Assembly: GCA_945861845.1 (NCBI GenBank)
Contig: CAMAWS010000123.1
Coordinates: forward strand, 1 to 8,175
Reading direction: 5' to 3'
DNA length: 8,175 nucleotides
From: Candidatus Sulfopaludibacter sp. SbA3
Lineage (GTDB): Bacteria > Acidobacteriota > Terriglobia > 20CM-2-55-15
In this document: in pieces, positions 1-5,038 of the stretch
How the letters are laid out: every line of letters starts with the position of its first letter
Position numbering within the stretch: position 1 is the stretch's first letter
The notes under the pieces: model-generated
The model's database searches: none
Told to the model about the DNA's origin: nothing
The model's input: the letters and a program-made list of their open reading frames with translations, nothing else
Made by a program: the position numbers and the translations under genes

Positions 1-186
1 AACGATCCGTATGAAGGGAAGAATACCTTCTGGATCACGTCCGGGATCAACACGACGTACCACGTGATGAGCGCCCTGCAGGGCCTGATCCTGCTGGGGA
101 TGATCCTGATCCCGACGACGGCGTATTATTTGCCGAGTCGATTTCGTCGCGTGCCACCGGAACCATTTCGTGTTGAAAGACCTTAG
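1..186 (+). CDS. C-terminal end of an unidentified membrane protein (partial)
   Basis: An open frame enters from the left edge and ends at TAG 184-186, giving the last 61 residues of a longer protein. Residues about 22-43 are hydrophobic (ALQGLILLGMILIPTTAYYL) and look like one membrane-spanning helix, followed by a short basic tail (SRFRRVPPEPFRVERP) that would lie on the cytoplasmic side by the positive-inside rule. I do not recognise the family from this piece; a C-terminal segment of a permease or other multi-pass protein is possible. GC-rich codon use (many ATC, CTG, ACG) supports real coding and contrasts with the more AT-rich antitoxin gene just downstream. The gene ends right where the remains of a BrnT-like toxin begin, so a recombination joint may lie close to its stop codon. 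Confidence 0.55.
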   Translation, partial: NDPYEGKNTFWITSGINTTYHVMSALQGLILLGMILIPTTAYYLPSRFRRVPPEPFRVERP

Positions 187-288
187 CCGTTAAAACACTT
201 TTCGTATTCGCGACGCGTTATTTCCGCACGAGACATGCATCGAAGAGAAAGAATGATTTATGAAGAAAAATCTCAAAGCCATTCCTGA
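187..288 (+). pseudogene. BrnT-type toxin, C-terminal remnant
   Basis: Reading the same frame on from the preceding TAG gives a 33-codon stretch ending at TGA 286-288. From codon 211 it contains RRVISARDMHRRERMIYEE, which closely matches the conserved C-terminal end of BrnT-family RelE-like ribonuclease toxins (typically RIISAR..NRRER..YEE). In brnTA operons the toxin gene comes first and its end overlaps the antitoxin start. Here it overlaps the downstream antitoxin by 29 bases (260-288), exactly as expected. The remaining two thirds or more of the toxin, including the catalytic core, is absent: the frame has a stop at 184-186 and the sequence before it encodes a membrane protein tail. No start codon precedes the conserved part, so it is not expected to make a working toxin. 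Family assignment rests on recalled motif similarity. Confidence 0.7.
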
Positions 289-565
289 ATTCAAGACTGA
301 AGCCGAAGAGCGACGCTTTTGGGAAGAGCATGACTCCACTCAGTATGTAGATTGGTCTGGGGCAAAGCCTGCTCGTTTTCCGAACTTAAAGCCCTCGACG
401 CAGTCCATTTCACTTCGATTGCCAGCCTCGCTTCTCGACAACATTAAAATTGAAACGAACAGGCGAGACGTTCCATACCAATCATTAATAAAGGTGTGGC
501 TAGCGGAAAAGACGGAAGCATTGTCCTCAGTGCCTGCTCGTTCTAAGTCTAGAAAGCGTGCGTAA
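260..565 (+). CDS. brnA: BrnA/CopG-family antitoxin (orphan)
   Basis: A 101-residue protein of the CopG-antitoxin (BrnA) family. The N-terminal half has the family signature IPEFKTEAEERRFWEEHDST (residues 8-27) followed by YVDW and a RFPNLKPS stretch; in this family the N-terminal part is the likely toxin-binding region. Residues 47-85 form a ribbon-helix-helix DNA-binding unit: strand TQSISLRLP, helix LLDNIKIETNRRD, then helix PYQSLIKVWLAEK. The tail is basic (SRKRA). BrnA proteins neutralise BrnT and repress their shared promoter as dimers. The toxin gene that should precede it survives only as its last codons, which overlap this start, so the antitoxin seems to be an orphan. It may still act as a DNA-binding repressor or protect against a homologous toxin. 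The start is set by the family N-terminus and the overlap; no strong ribosome site is visible, as expected for translational coupling to the lost toxin. Codon use is more AT-rich than the neighbours. Confidence 0.85.
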   Translation: MKKNLKAIPEFKTEAEERRFWEEHDSTQYVDWSGAKPARFPNLKPSTQSISLRLPASLLDNIKIETNRRDVPYQSLIKVWLAEKTEALSSVPARSKSRKRA

Positions 566-615
566 GCGCTGGGTTAATGACCACCGAGAATTACTGCGGT
601 AGAGAATAGGTGCCT

Positions 616-789
616 GTGTTCGAACAAGCCTTCAAAAACATCGACGACGTCCTCCGGAAAGAGGCTGGTTGCACCACGGAGTTGGATTACACGGAACAGA
701 CGTCGTGGTTGCTCTTCCTGAAATATCTCGACGGGCTTGAGCAGGACCGCGCCGATGAGGCCGCGCTGAACGGCAAAAGGATGTTGTGA
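616..789 (+). pseudogene. hsdM: hsdM N-terminal stub (type I restriction methylase)
   Basis: GTG 616 opens a 57-codon frame ending at TGA 787-789. Its product begins with FEQAFKNIDDVLRKEAG and continues TEQTSWLLFLKYLDG, the well-known N-terminal helical domain of HsdM, the adenine methyltransferase subunit of type I restriction-modification enzymes. Full HsdM proteins are about 480-550 residues, so roughly 90% is missing, including the SAM-binding and NPPF/NPPY catalytic motifs. Similarity ends near codon 54 (ALNGK), where the sequence runs into a decayed gene on the opposite strand. AGG at 608-610 could be a ribosome site for GTG 616; GTG 610 in the same frame is an alternative start. No hsdS or hsdR is seen in the window. 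This is a deletion relic with no expected activity. Confidence 0.8.
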
Positions 790-1099
790 ACACTGTCTGG
801 GGAAGTTCGGCGCCCTTGTAGCGGATCGGACTGGAATTCGGTTAAACGCGAATTGTCAACCTGCTCCTTGCCGCCTTCCCTCCACAGGCTCACATCGACC
901 ATACTTCCCAGGAAGTCCCGTACCTTGTTCGGGATGTCTTCGAGCAGCCTGGCGGCTTCCTTCACGCCGATGGCCTTGCCCGGCGTGATCGCGGCCGATG
1001 AGGACTACGGCGCATTCGGCGTTCGCGAAACCGCAGATCCACTTGAGGTATTCGTCCCGCCATGACGATTTCCACTCGATGTGATGGTTGCTCCTTCAT
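790..1099 (-). pseudogene. AlbA_2 / Schlafen-type DNA-binding ATPase, decayed N-terminal fragment
   Basis: On the minus strand, ATG 1097-1099 begins MKEQ. After one extra base (about 1087) the frame gives HHIEWKSSW then WRDEYLKWICGFANAE and LIGRDHAG. After another extra base in a GGG run (about 979-981) it gives GKAIGV and KEAARLLEDIPNKVRDFLG. Together these form the N-terminal AlbA_2 domain of 'putative DNA-binding domain' ATP-binding proteins, which usually run to 400-600 residues and often sit inside type I restriction-modification loci. The glycines after FANAE are replaced (CAVV for the usual GG-V/T-L). Past GGKEQV (about 850) homology fades; a third frame holds a stop and SPIRYKG, possibly more of the same gene. 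It then meets the hsdM stub tail to tail at about 790. At least two frameshifts plus loss of the C-terminal part make this a pseudogene. The family is recalled from motif patterns. Confidence 0.72.
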
Positions 1100-1213
1100 A
1101 CGAGGCGAATCCTTCCGGTCCCAGCTCCTGCAAGCAGCCTGTGCAGCGGCAAGCAGATGGTGGACCGGCTCACCAACGTGCCTCCGTCCCGATTTACTCC
1201 CCGTGTCCGGCTC

Positions 1214-1600
1214 CTACACCTTGCGCACAGGCCCGGGATACCGGGCCAATTGCGCGTCGCCGGTAACGAGGGTGACTCCTTCGCTGAGGGCCTGCGCCAG
1301 CAGGAGGCGGTCGAAGGGATCTCTGTGCAGCGGAGGCAAGGCGTCGATGCTCACGGCATGCTGGCTGGTGACGGGGAGCTCGGTATAGCCGTTGTCGAGC
1401 AGACCCCGGCGCAGCAGGCGCGGCTCGACCCTGAAGTCGGGGCGCCCCAGGTTGCTCTTGATAGCGATCTCCCACAGGCTGGCGGCGCTGAAGAGCAGTT
1501 CGTTGAGTGGGTTGTTGATGAGCTTGCGCGCCGCCGCAGGAAGCCGTTCCGGCTGACCGGCTGCCCAGAGCAGGATCTGAGTGTCCAGCAGGAGCTTCAC
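1214..1600 (-). CDS. vapC: VapC-type PIN-domain ribonuclease toxin
   Basis: A 128-residue PIN-domain protein, the usual length for VapC toxins, which are Mg-dependent ribonucleases cleaving tRNA, rRNA or mRNA. The acidic metal-binding residues are in place: D6 in LLDTQ, E44 in WEIAIK, D94/D97 in HRDPFDRLL and D115 in TGD. Q8 replaces the His common at this position (LDTH) in the subfamily. Other family marks are the SAASLWEIAIKSNLG stretch and the closing LARY. The start is GTG 1598-1600, overlapping the antitoxin stop (GTGA, 4 bases), which indicates translational coupling from the upstream antitoxin. The gene ends with TAG at 1214-1216, and no terminator hairpin is evident beyond it. It looks complete and functional, unlike the broken genes to its left. 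The RNA target cannot be read from the sequence. Confidence 0.9.
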   Translation of the reverse strand: MKLLLDTQILLWAAGQPERLPAAARKLINNPLNELLFSAASLWEIAIKSNLGRPDFRVEPRLLRRGLLDNGYTELPVTSQHAVSIDALPPLHRDPFDRLLLAQALSEGVTLVTGDAQLARYPGPVRKV

Positions 1601-1836
1601 GCCCCAACCCCAAACAACGCCGCAATCTCGGATTCGCCCATGCGGTTGAAATCTTTCGGTACGACGATCTCGCCCGCCAGAAACCCCAGCCGCCGCGGCG
1701 CCGTGGGGGCATCGAGCGCAGCCACCTTCACCAGCGGCCTGCCCGCCTTGGCGATAACAAACGTTTCGCCCTTGACAGCACGATCGATCAGCTTCGAGAG
1801 CTGTGTCTTGGCTTCGTGGATGTTGACTGTGACCAT
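1597..1836 (-). CDS. vapB: VapB antitoxin, Phd/YefM type
   Basis: A 79-residue Phd/YefM-family antitoxin paired with the PIN toxin. The N-terminal part MVTVNIHEAKTQLSKLID is the classic Phd fold (strand, then helix), followed by KGETFVIAKAGRPLVKV, the strand-turn typical of this DNA-binding dimer. The C-terminal third (GEIVVPKDFNRMGESEIAALF) is the segment that wraps the toxin in these systems. I chose ATG 1834-1836 over the upstream ATG at 1846-1848 because GAGG lies 6 bases before it and because VTVNIHEAK is the conserved beginning. The stop overlaps the toxin start by 4 bases. Antitoxin and toxin would form a complex that represses the shared promoter at 1870-1898; this is known for the family and not directly visible here. 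Confidence 0.9.
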   Translation of the reverse strand: MVTVNIHEAKTQLSKLIDRAVKGETFVIAKAGRPLVKVAALDAPTAPRRLGFLAGEIVVPKDFNRMGESEIAALFGVGA

Positions 1837-1869
1837 TCTGGACCTCATTAAACTAACCTGAGCGGACTA

Positions 1870-1898
1870 AGTCTATTTCGCCGACTTCCTTCCGTCAA
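1870..1898 (-). promoter_or_regulatory. Predicted sigma-70-type promoter of vapBC
   Basis: On the minus strand TTGACG (1893-1898) and TAGACT (1870-1875) are separated by exactly 17 bases, a close match to -35 and -10 elements (5/6 and 4/6). It lies 34 bases upstream of the vapB start codon. A 5-bp direct repeat, ACTAA on the plus strand, occurs at 1852-1856 and 1866-1870, the second copy overlapping the -10 edge. It might belong to an antitoxin operator, but it is too short to be sure. Confidence 0.6.
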
Positions 1899-1952
1899 CA
1901 GGAAGACGAATTCTACCCGTGAGCATTTCCTGCATCGGGCCTTGTTTAGGCC

Positions 1953-2561
1953 TCAGCTCTTTTGAGCCTGCCTGGGTCCGGTCTTTCGAGAAGTGCGAAA
2001 CTTCTTCTGCAGTTGCTGGTTCACGCCGGTCAATGAGAACGCCTCCGGGTCACGCGGACCCCGCCACTGCAACATGTTCTCGTGCTCTTCGTGTTCGGGA
2101 TCAGCCATCGCCTCCAAATATTCCTGGTAGCCGGATGTTCCTCCCACATCCTCCGGCGGTCCGCGGCGCTCGCCAGCGATACAGCGAGGGTACTGTTGAT
2201 CGGTTTCAGGCAACAAAATCGCCTCAAGCAGCAAGTCATGACGCCAGTCGTCGCCGAAGTCGTAGGCATATACGAACTGGGTTCCCACTTGCGAGACAAC
2301 ATCGCGCAACCGTTTCCGGCGCTCGTCGATCACCTTGCGCTCGTACATGTCGTCGTCCGGGTCAGGCACGCTGTAGACATGGCGGCCGATGCGGAATTCA
2401 TGGAGGTGATAGTCTTCCCATCCCATTACGATCTGCAATGTGGAGTGAAGTTGGCCGAGAGTGGAGTCCTCCGAAACATGGACGCGCCGCCAGATCGGGG
2501 GATCAATTTCCTGCAGTACGACCTTGAGCTGATAAATCACGCGGTTCTTCTTCGTGGCCAT
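1953..2561 (-). CDS. pRiA4b ORF-3-like protein
   Basis: A 202-residue protein of the plasmid pRiA4b ORF-3-like family (also found as a passenger of IS1096-type elements); the biochemical role is unknown. The family pattern is clear: YQLKVVLQEIDPPIWRR (10-26), TLGQLHSTLQIVMGW (34-48), HLHEF (52-56), a D/E-rich linker, VYAYDFGDDWRHDL (97-110), YPRCIAGERRGPPEDVGG (124-141) and GYQEYL, DPEHEEH. V139 replaces the Cys that usually follows PPED. The length fits the family and the tail is basic (SRKTGPRQAQKS). The start at ATG 2559-2561 fits the family N-terminus; a purine stretch GAGAGA lies about 9 bases upstream. No transposase or inverted repeats are seen beside it, so mobility is only suggested by the family's history and the accessory surroundings. 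Confidence 0.88.
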   Translation of the reverse strand: MATKKNRVIYQLKVVLQEIDPPIWRRVHVSEDSTLGQLHSTLQIVMGWEDYHLHEFRIGRHVYSVPDPDDDMYERKVIDERRKRLRDVVSQVGTQFVYAYDFGDDWRHDLLLEAILLPETDQQYPRCIAGERRGPPEDVGGTSGYQEYLEAMADPEHEEHENMLQWRGPRDPEAFSLTGVNQQLQKKFRTSRKTGPRQAQKS

Positions 2562-2776
2562 TGCAGGAATCTCTCAGTCGATAGGACGATTCGGTGAAGG
2601 GCCATCGTACCAGCAAATTCAAATTCAGCAGCGTGCGGAATTTCTGCTGAGCGCGACAGATTTCGGGCCAAACGACCTGCGCTGTTCCCGCTCCGCGGAT
2701 GTTATTATTCAGCCGAAGGCAGATTTCCAAAGGTCGCGGGAGACACGAGAACCTCGCGATCGCTGCAGACAAATCA

Positions 2777-2862
2777 GCCTGGGTGGCGGAACTGGCAGAC
2801 GCACCGGACTTAAAATCCGGAGGACCGCAAGGTTCGTACGGGTTCGACCCCCGTCCCGGGCA
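2777..2862 (+). tRNA. tRNA-Leu (anticodon UAA)
   Basis: A complete class II tRNA. The acceptor arms GCCTGGG (2777-2783) and CCCGGGC (2855-2861) pair fully with one T-G wobble, with discriminator A2862. The D-stem is GCG/CGC. The anticodon stem CCGGA/TCCGG encloses loop CTTAAAA, with anticodon TAA at 2811-2813. A long variable arm typical of leucine tRNAs follows, then T-stem ACGGG/CCCGT with loop TTCGACC. The CCA end is not encoded (CATTTC follows), so it would be added by the nucleotidyltransferase. It reads UUA codons and, by wobble, UUG. It sits between the accessory patch on its 5' side and core-like genes on its 3' side. Confidence 0.97.
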
Positions 2863-2864
2863 TT

Positions 2865-3812
2865 TCACGGCACAACCTGATGACACAGGGTTTCTCCCTG
2901 CCTGAGCCGGCGGCAATTCTCAATTGCAGCGTTGAGGCTGCGATCGAGAGTCTCGGGTGTGAGCCAGGCAATGTGAGGCGTCACGACCACACTTTGAAAC
3001 TGGAATAGCGGGTTGGTATCCGGTGCCGGCTCGATAGAGTGGACATCCAGGCCTGCACCTCCCACATGTCCCGATTTGAGGGCAGCGATTAGAGCGGTTT
3101 CGTCCACAAGTCCTCCGCGAGCGGTATTCACGAGAATGCTCCCCGGCTTCATCTGCGAAAAACTCTTTTCGTTCATCATTCGTTCCGTTTCCGCAGTCAG
3201 TGGAATGTGTAGAGAGAGAATGTCCGATTCGGCCAGCAATTGAGGAAACTCGCGCCATTCGGCGGCTATGGTCTCGTTTCGTGAACGGCTGGTGTACAGC
3301 ACTCGCGCCCCGAGCGCGTTCAATGCTGGGGCCAGCCGACGTGGAATTTCGCCGGAGCCGAGAAGTCCAATCGTACGGCCGGAGATTTCGCCGCCGCGAT
3401 CGAAGACGGCCGGTTCCAGAGTCCAGCCCCTGCCTTCGCGAGTCGATTGATCAAGGACTCGGATTTGCCGCAGGACGGCGAACATGAGGGCCAGAGTCAT
3501 TTCAGCCACGGCCTGGCTATTGGTCCCAGGCATATTTGCGACGGCAACGCCAAGGGACCGAGCCGCTTCGAGGTCGATCGTGTTCACACCCGTGCCGAGC
3601 TTTTGAATCAGGCGGAGCTTTGGCGCATGCTCGATGACCTCGCGCGTGACGCGTTTGGCAACATGAAACAGGACATCCGTGTCGAGCATCTCCTTTGCAA
3701 ATGTCTCTGTGTCGAATTCATCTACAACTACAATCCTGAGCCACTCCGGCGCCGCATCCTGCAGGCGCTGCCGAAATCCCGGACTTGCTCGATATTGAAG
3801 TACGGCTTTCAT
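2865..3812 (-). CDS. D-2-hydroxyacid dehydrogenase (NAD(P)-dependent)
   Basis: A 315-residue member of the D-isomer-specific 2-hydroxyacid dehydrogenase family, which reversibly reduces 2-keto acids such as glyoxylate or hydroxypyruvate. The N-terminal lid/catalytic part covers residues 1-97 and 285-315, with KLGTGVNTIDLEAA (71-84) and NMPGTNSQAVAE (93-104) as family marks. The Rossmann domain lies between. The catalytic trio is present: R232 in NTARGG, E261 in DVHSIEP and H280 in TPHIA. The nucleotide loop reads GLLGSGEIP (149-157), so the third Gly of GxGxxG is replaced by P157. YTSRS (173-177) after the second strand lacks the acidic residue that selects NAD, hinting at NADP use. The start at ATG 3810-3812 is chosen because MKAVLQY is the natural N-terminus; an in-frame extension to 3893 would overlap ada. 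The stop lies 2 bases from the tRNA end. The exact substrate is not determinable. Confidence 0.9.
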   Translation of the reverse strand: MKAVLQYRASPGFRQRLQDAAPEWLRIVVVDEFDTETFAKEMLDTDVLFHVAKRVTREVIEHAPKLRLIQKLGTGVNTIDLEAARSLGVAVANMPGTNSQAVAEMTLALMFAVLRQIRVLDQSTREGRGWTLEPAVFDRGGEISGRTIGLLGSGEIPRRLAPALNALGARVLYTSRSRNETIAAEWREFPQLLAESDILSLHIPLTAETERMMNEKSFSQMKPGSILVNTARGGLVDETALIAALKSGHVGGAGLDVHSIEPAPDTNPLFQFQSVVVTPHIAWLTPETLDRSLNAAIENCRRLRQGETLCHQVVP

Positions 3813-3837
3813 AGGTATTCTCTGTGCGAAGTGTGCA

Positions 3838-3863
3838 GTCAAAAATTCGATGTCAAAAAATCG
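3838..3863. repeat. 12-bp direct repeat in the dehydrogenase/ada divergent gap (possible operator)
   Basis: GTCAAAAATTCG (3838-3849) and GTCAAAAAATCG (3852-3863) match at 11 of 12 bases with a 14-bp period. They lie between the divergent starts of the dehydrogenase (3812) and ada (about 3878). Read on the minus strand the copies include TTGACA and TTGACT, which resemble -35 hexamers, but no good -10 follows at the right spacing for either. A tandem site for a regulator such as Ada itself is plausible but unproven; it is not the E. coli Ada box. Confidence 0.4.
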
Positions 3864-3877
3864 GTGGAATGCACAGC

Positions 3878-4966
3878 ATGTCTCGGGGAACAATGGGCCT
3901 CATGAACGCAATGCCTTCGATCAAAGAAATGCAGCGCGCATATCTTCAGAAAGATACCACCTACGACGGCATCTTCTTTCTGGGTGTGCGGACAACCGGG
4001 ATTTTCTGCCGTCCATCGTGTTCGGCGAGAAAGCCGTTGCCCAGGAATGTGAACTATTTTTCGAGCGTACGCGAAGCGGTCTTTGCGGGGTACCGGCCGT
4101 GCAAGCGATGCCGTCCGCTGGATACCGGCGGCAGGCCTCCGGAATGGGTGGCGCGGGTGTTGGCTTTGGCTGATGGCGCCGATAGCAGGGAGGAGAGAAT
4201 CAGGGATTCCGAAGTGCGGAGCGCCGGCATTGATCCATCCCGTGCCCGCCGCTATTTTCAGAAGCATTACGGAATGACATTCCAGGCCTATTGCAGGGCG
4301 CGGCGAATGGGGGGTGCTTTGGATCAGCTTCGACGGGGAGCCGCCCTGGACGATGTCGCGCTCGGCAATGGTTACGAATCCCACAGCGGGTTCAGGGACG
4401 CGTTTGCCCGCACTTTCGGGCGTCCGCCCGGAACGAGCCGGGACGTGGATTGCCTCCTTGTATCCTGGATCGAGACGCCGCTTGGCCCCATCATCGCAGC
4501 CGCGAATGACCAGGGGCTTTGCCTGCTCGAGTTCACGGATCGCCGCATGCTGGAAACGCAATTCCGGACGCTGAAGAAGCTCTTTTCCTGCGCCATTGTT
4601 CCCGGTGACAACGCGCATCTGAAGCAACTCAGGAAAGAACTTGAGAAGTATTTCGCAGGCCAGCTGAAGGAGTTTGCGGTTCCCATTGTGTATCCGGGCA
4701 GTCCGTTTCAGCAGCGGGTATGGAGCGAGTTGCTGCGCATACCATACGGCGAGACGCGGTCCTACGAAGACCTGGCCCGGCGAGTCGGTTCGCCGAATGG
4801 TCAGCGCGCGGTTGGACACGCAAATGGGACAAACCGAATCTCCATCGTCATACCCTGTCATCGCGTGGTCAACAAGGACGGAAAGCTCGGCGGTTACGGA
4901 GGCGGTCTATGGAGAAAACAGTACCTGCTCGACCTTGAGAAAGGGAAGCGCAGCCTGTTGGAGTAG
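3878..4966 (+). CDS. ada: Ada: methylphosphotriester/O6-methylguanine-DNA methyltransferase and regulator
   Basis: A full-length three-part Ada protein (362 residues from this start; E. coli Ada has 354). It repairs alkylated DNA by moving methyl groups to its own cysteines and, once methylated, activates repair genes. The N-terminal zinc domain carries four cysteines, C44 and C48 (FCRPSC) and C75 and C78 (CKRC); in the family one of these accepts methyl from phosphotriesters. An AraC-type helix-turn-helix region spans about residues 115-186 (RRYFQKHYGMTFQAY, then DVALGNGYESHSGFRDAFARTF). The C-terminal methyltransferase domain (from about 193) has the active-site IPCHRV with C327. The start is uncertain: ATG 3878 has GGTGGA 9 bases upstream, while ATG 3902 or 3911 agree better with the family N-terminus. 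It is divergent from the dehydrogenase, with a repeat in between, and ends before a strong terminator. No alkA or alkB lies in the window. Confidence 0.95.
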   Translation: MSRGTMGLMNAMPSIKEMQRAYLQKDTTYDGIFFLGVRTTGIFCRPSCSARKPLPRNVNYFSSVREAVFAGYRPCKRCRPLDTGGRPPEWVARVLALADGADSREERIRDSEVRSAGIDPSRARRYFQKHYGMTFQAYCRARRMGGALDQLRRGAALDDVALGNGYESHSGFRDAFARTFGRPPGTSRDVDCLLVSWIETPLGPIIAAANDQGLCLLEFTDRRMLETQFRTLKKLFSCAIVPGDNAHLKQLRKELEKYFAGQLKEFAVPIVYPGSPFQQRVWSELLRIPYGETRSYEDLARRVGSPNGQRAVGHANGTNRISIVIPCHRVVNKDGKLGGYGGGLWRKQYLLDLEKGKRSLLE

Positions 4967-4974
4967 TGCTGCGC

Positions 4975-5026
4975 TCAGACAAGAAAAGGCCCGAAGCCGT
5001 TTGGCTCCGGGCCTTTTCTTGTCTGA
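4975..5026. terminator. Bidirectional intrinsic terminator between ada and the secreted-protein unit
   Basis: A near-perfect inverted repeat: 19 bp (TCAGACAAGAAAAGGCCCG, 4975-4993, pairing with 5008-5026), one A/C mismatch, 4 bp (AGCC/GGCT), and a GTTT loop at 4999-5002. Each arm ends in TTTTCTT when read outward from the hairpin top, so it can stop transcription from both sides. It begins 9 bases after the ada stop and 13 bases from the stop of the convergent gene. Confidence 0.92.
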
Positions 5027-5038
5027 CTACGAAGCTGA

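Noticed and set aside
751..1003. Ten-base identity GCCGATGAGG at 751-760 and 994-1003, considered as a deletion or insertion target repeat.
   Set aside because: One copy encodes ADE in the hsdM stub and the other lies antisense within the AlbA_2 fragment; the joint is at about 790, not at either copy, so chance is the simpler explanation.
1100..1213. Search for a gene or toxin fragment between the AlbA_2 remnant and vapC.
   Set aside because: Short frames exist, such as one with GKQMVDRLTNVPPSRF, but I recognise no family and see no start signal; only a GGAAGGA stretch upstream of the AlbA_2 ATG stands out.
1088..1861. Long plus-strand open frame of 257 codons over the VapBC region.
   Set aside because: It is antisense to the clearly recognisable PIN and Phd genes and its translation has no family features; GC-rich coding DNA often leaves such shadow frames.
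1938..1952. Small hairpin GGCCT-TGTTT-AGGCC just after the pRiA4b ORF-3-like stop codon.
   Set aside because: The stem is only 5 bp and no T tract follows on the minus strand, so it is too weak to call a terminator.
2625..2650. Inverted repeat TCAGCAG/CTGCTGA with a 12-base loop between the pRiA4b ORF-3-like gene and the tRNA.
   Set aside because: Seven base pairs with a long loop is within chance for this length, and no element boundary or promoter fits it.
2703..2708. TATTAT as a -10 for the tRNA-Leu gene.
   Set aside because: No acceptable -35 lies 16-18 bases upstream, and it is about 70 bases from the tRNA start.
3839..4861. 340-codon minus-strand open frame opposite ada.
   Set aside because: It is the shadow of ada, whose zinc, helix-turn-helix and PCHR motifs are unmistakable; the antisense product shows no recognisable domain.
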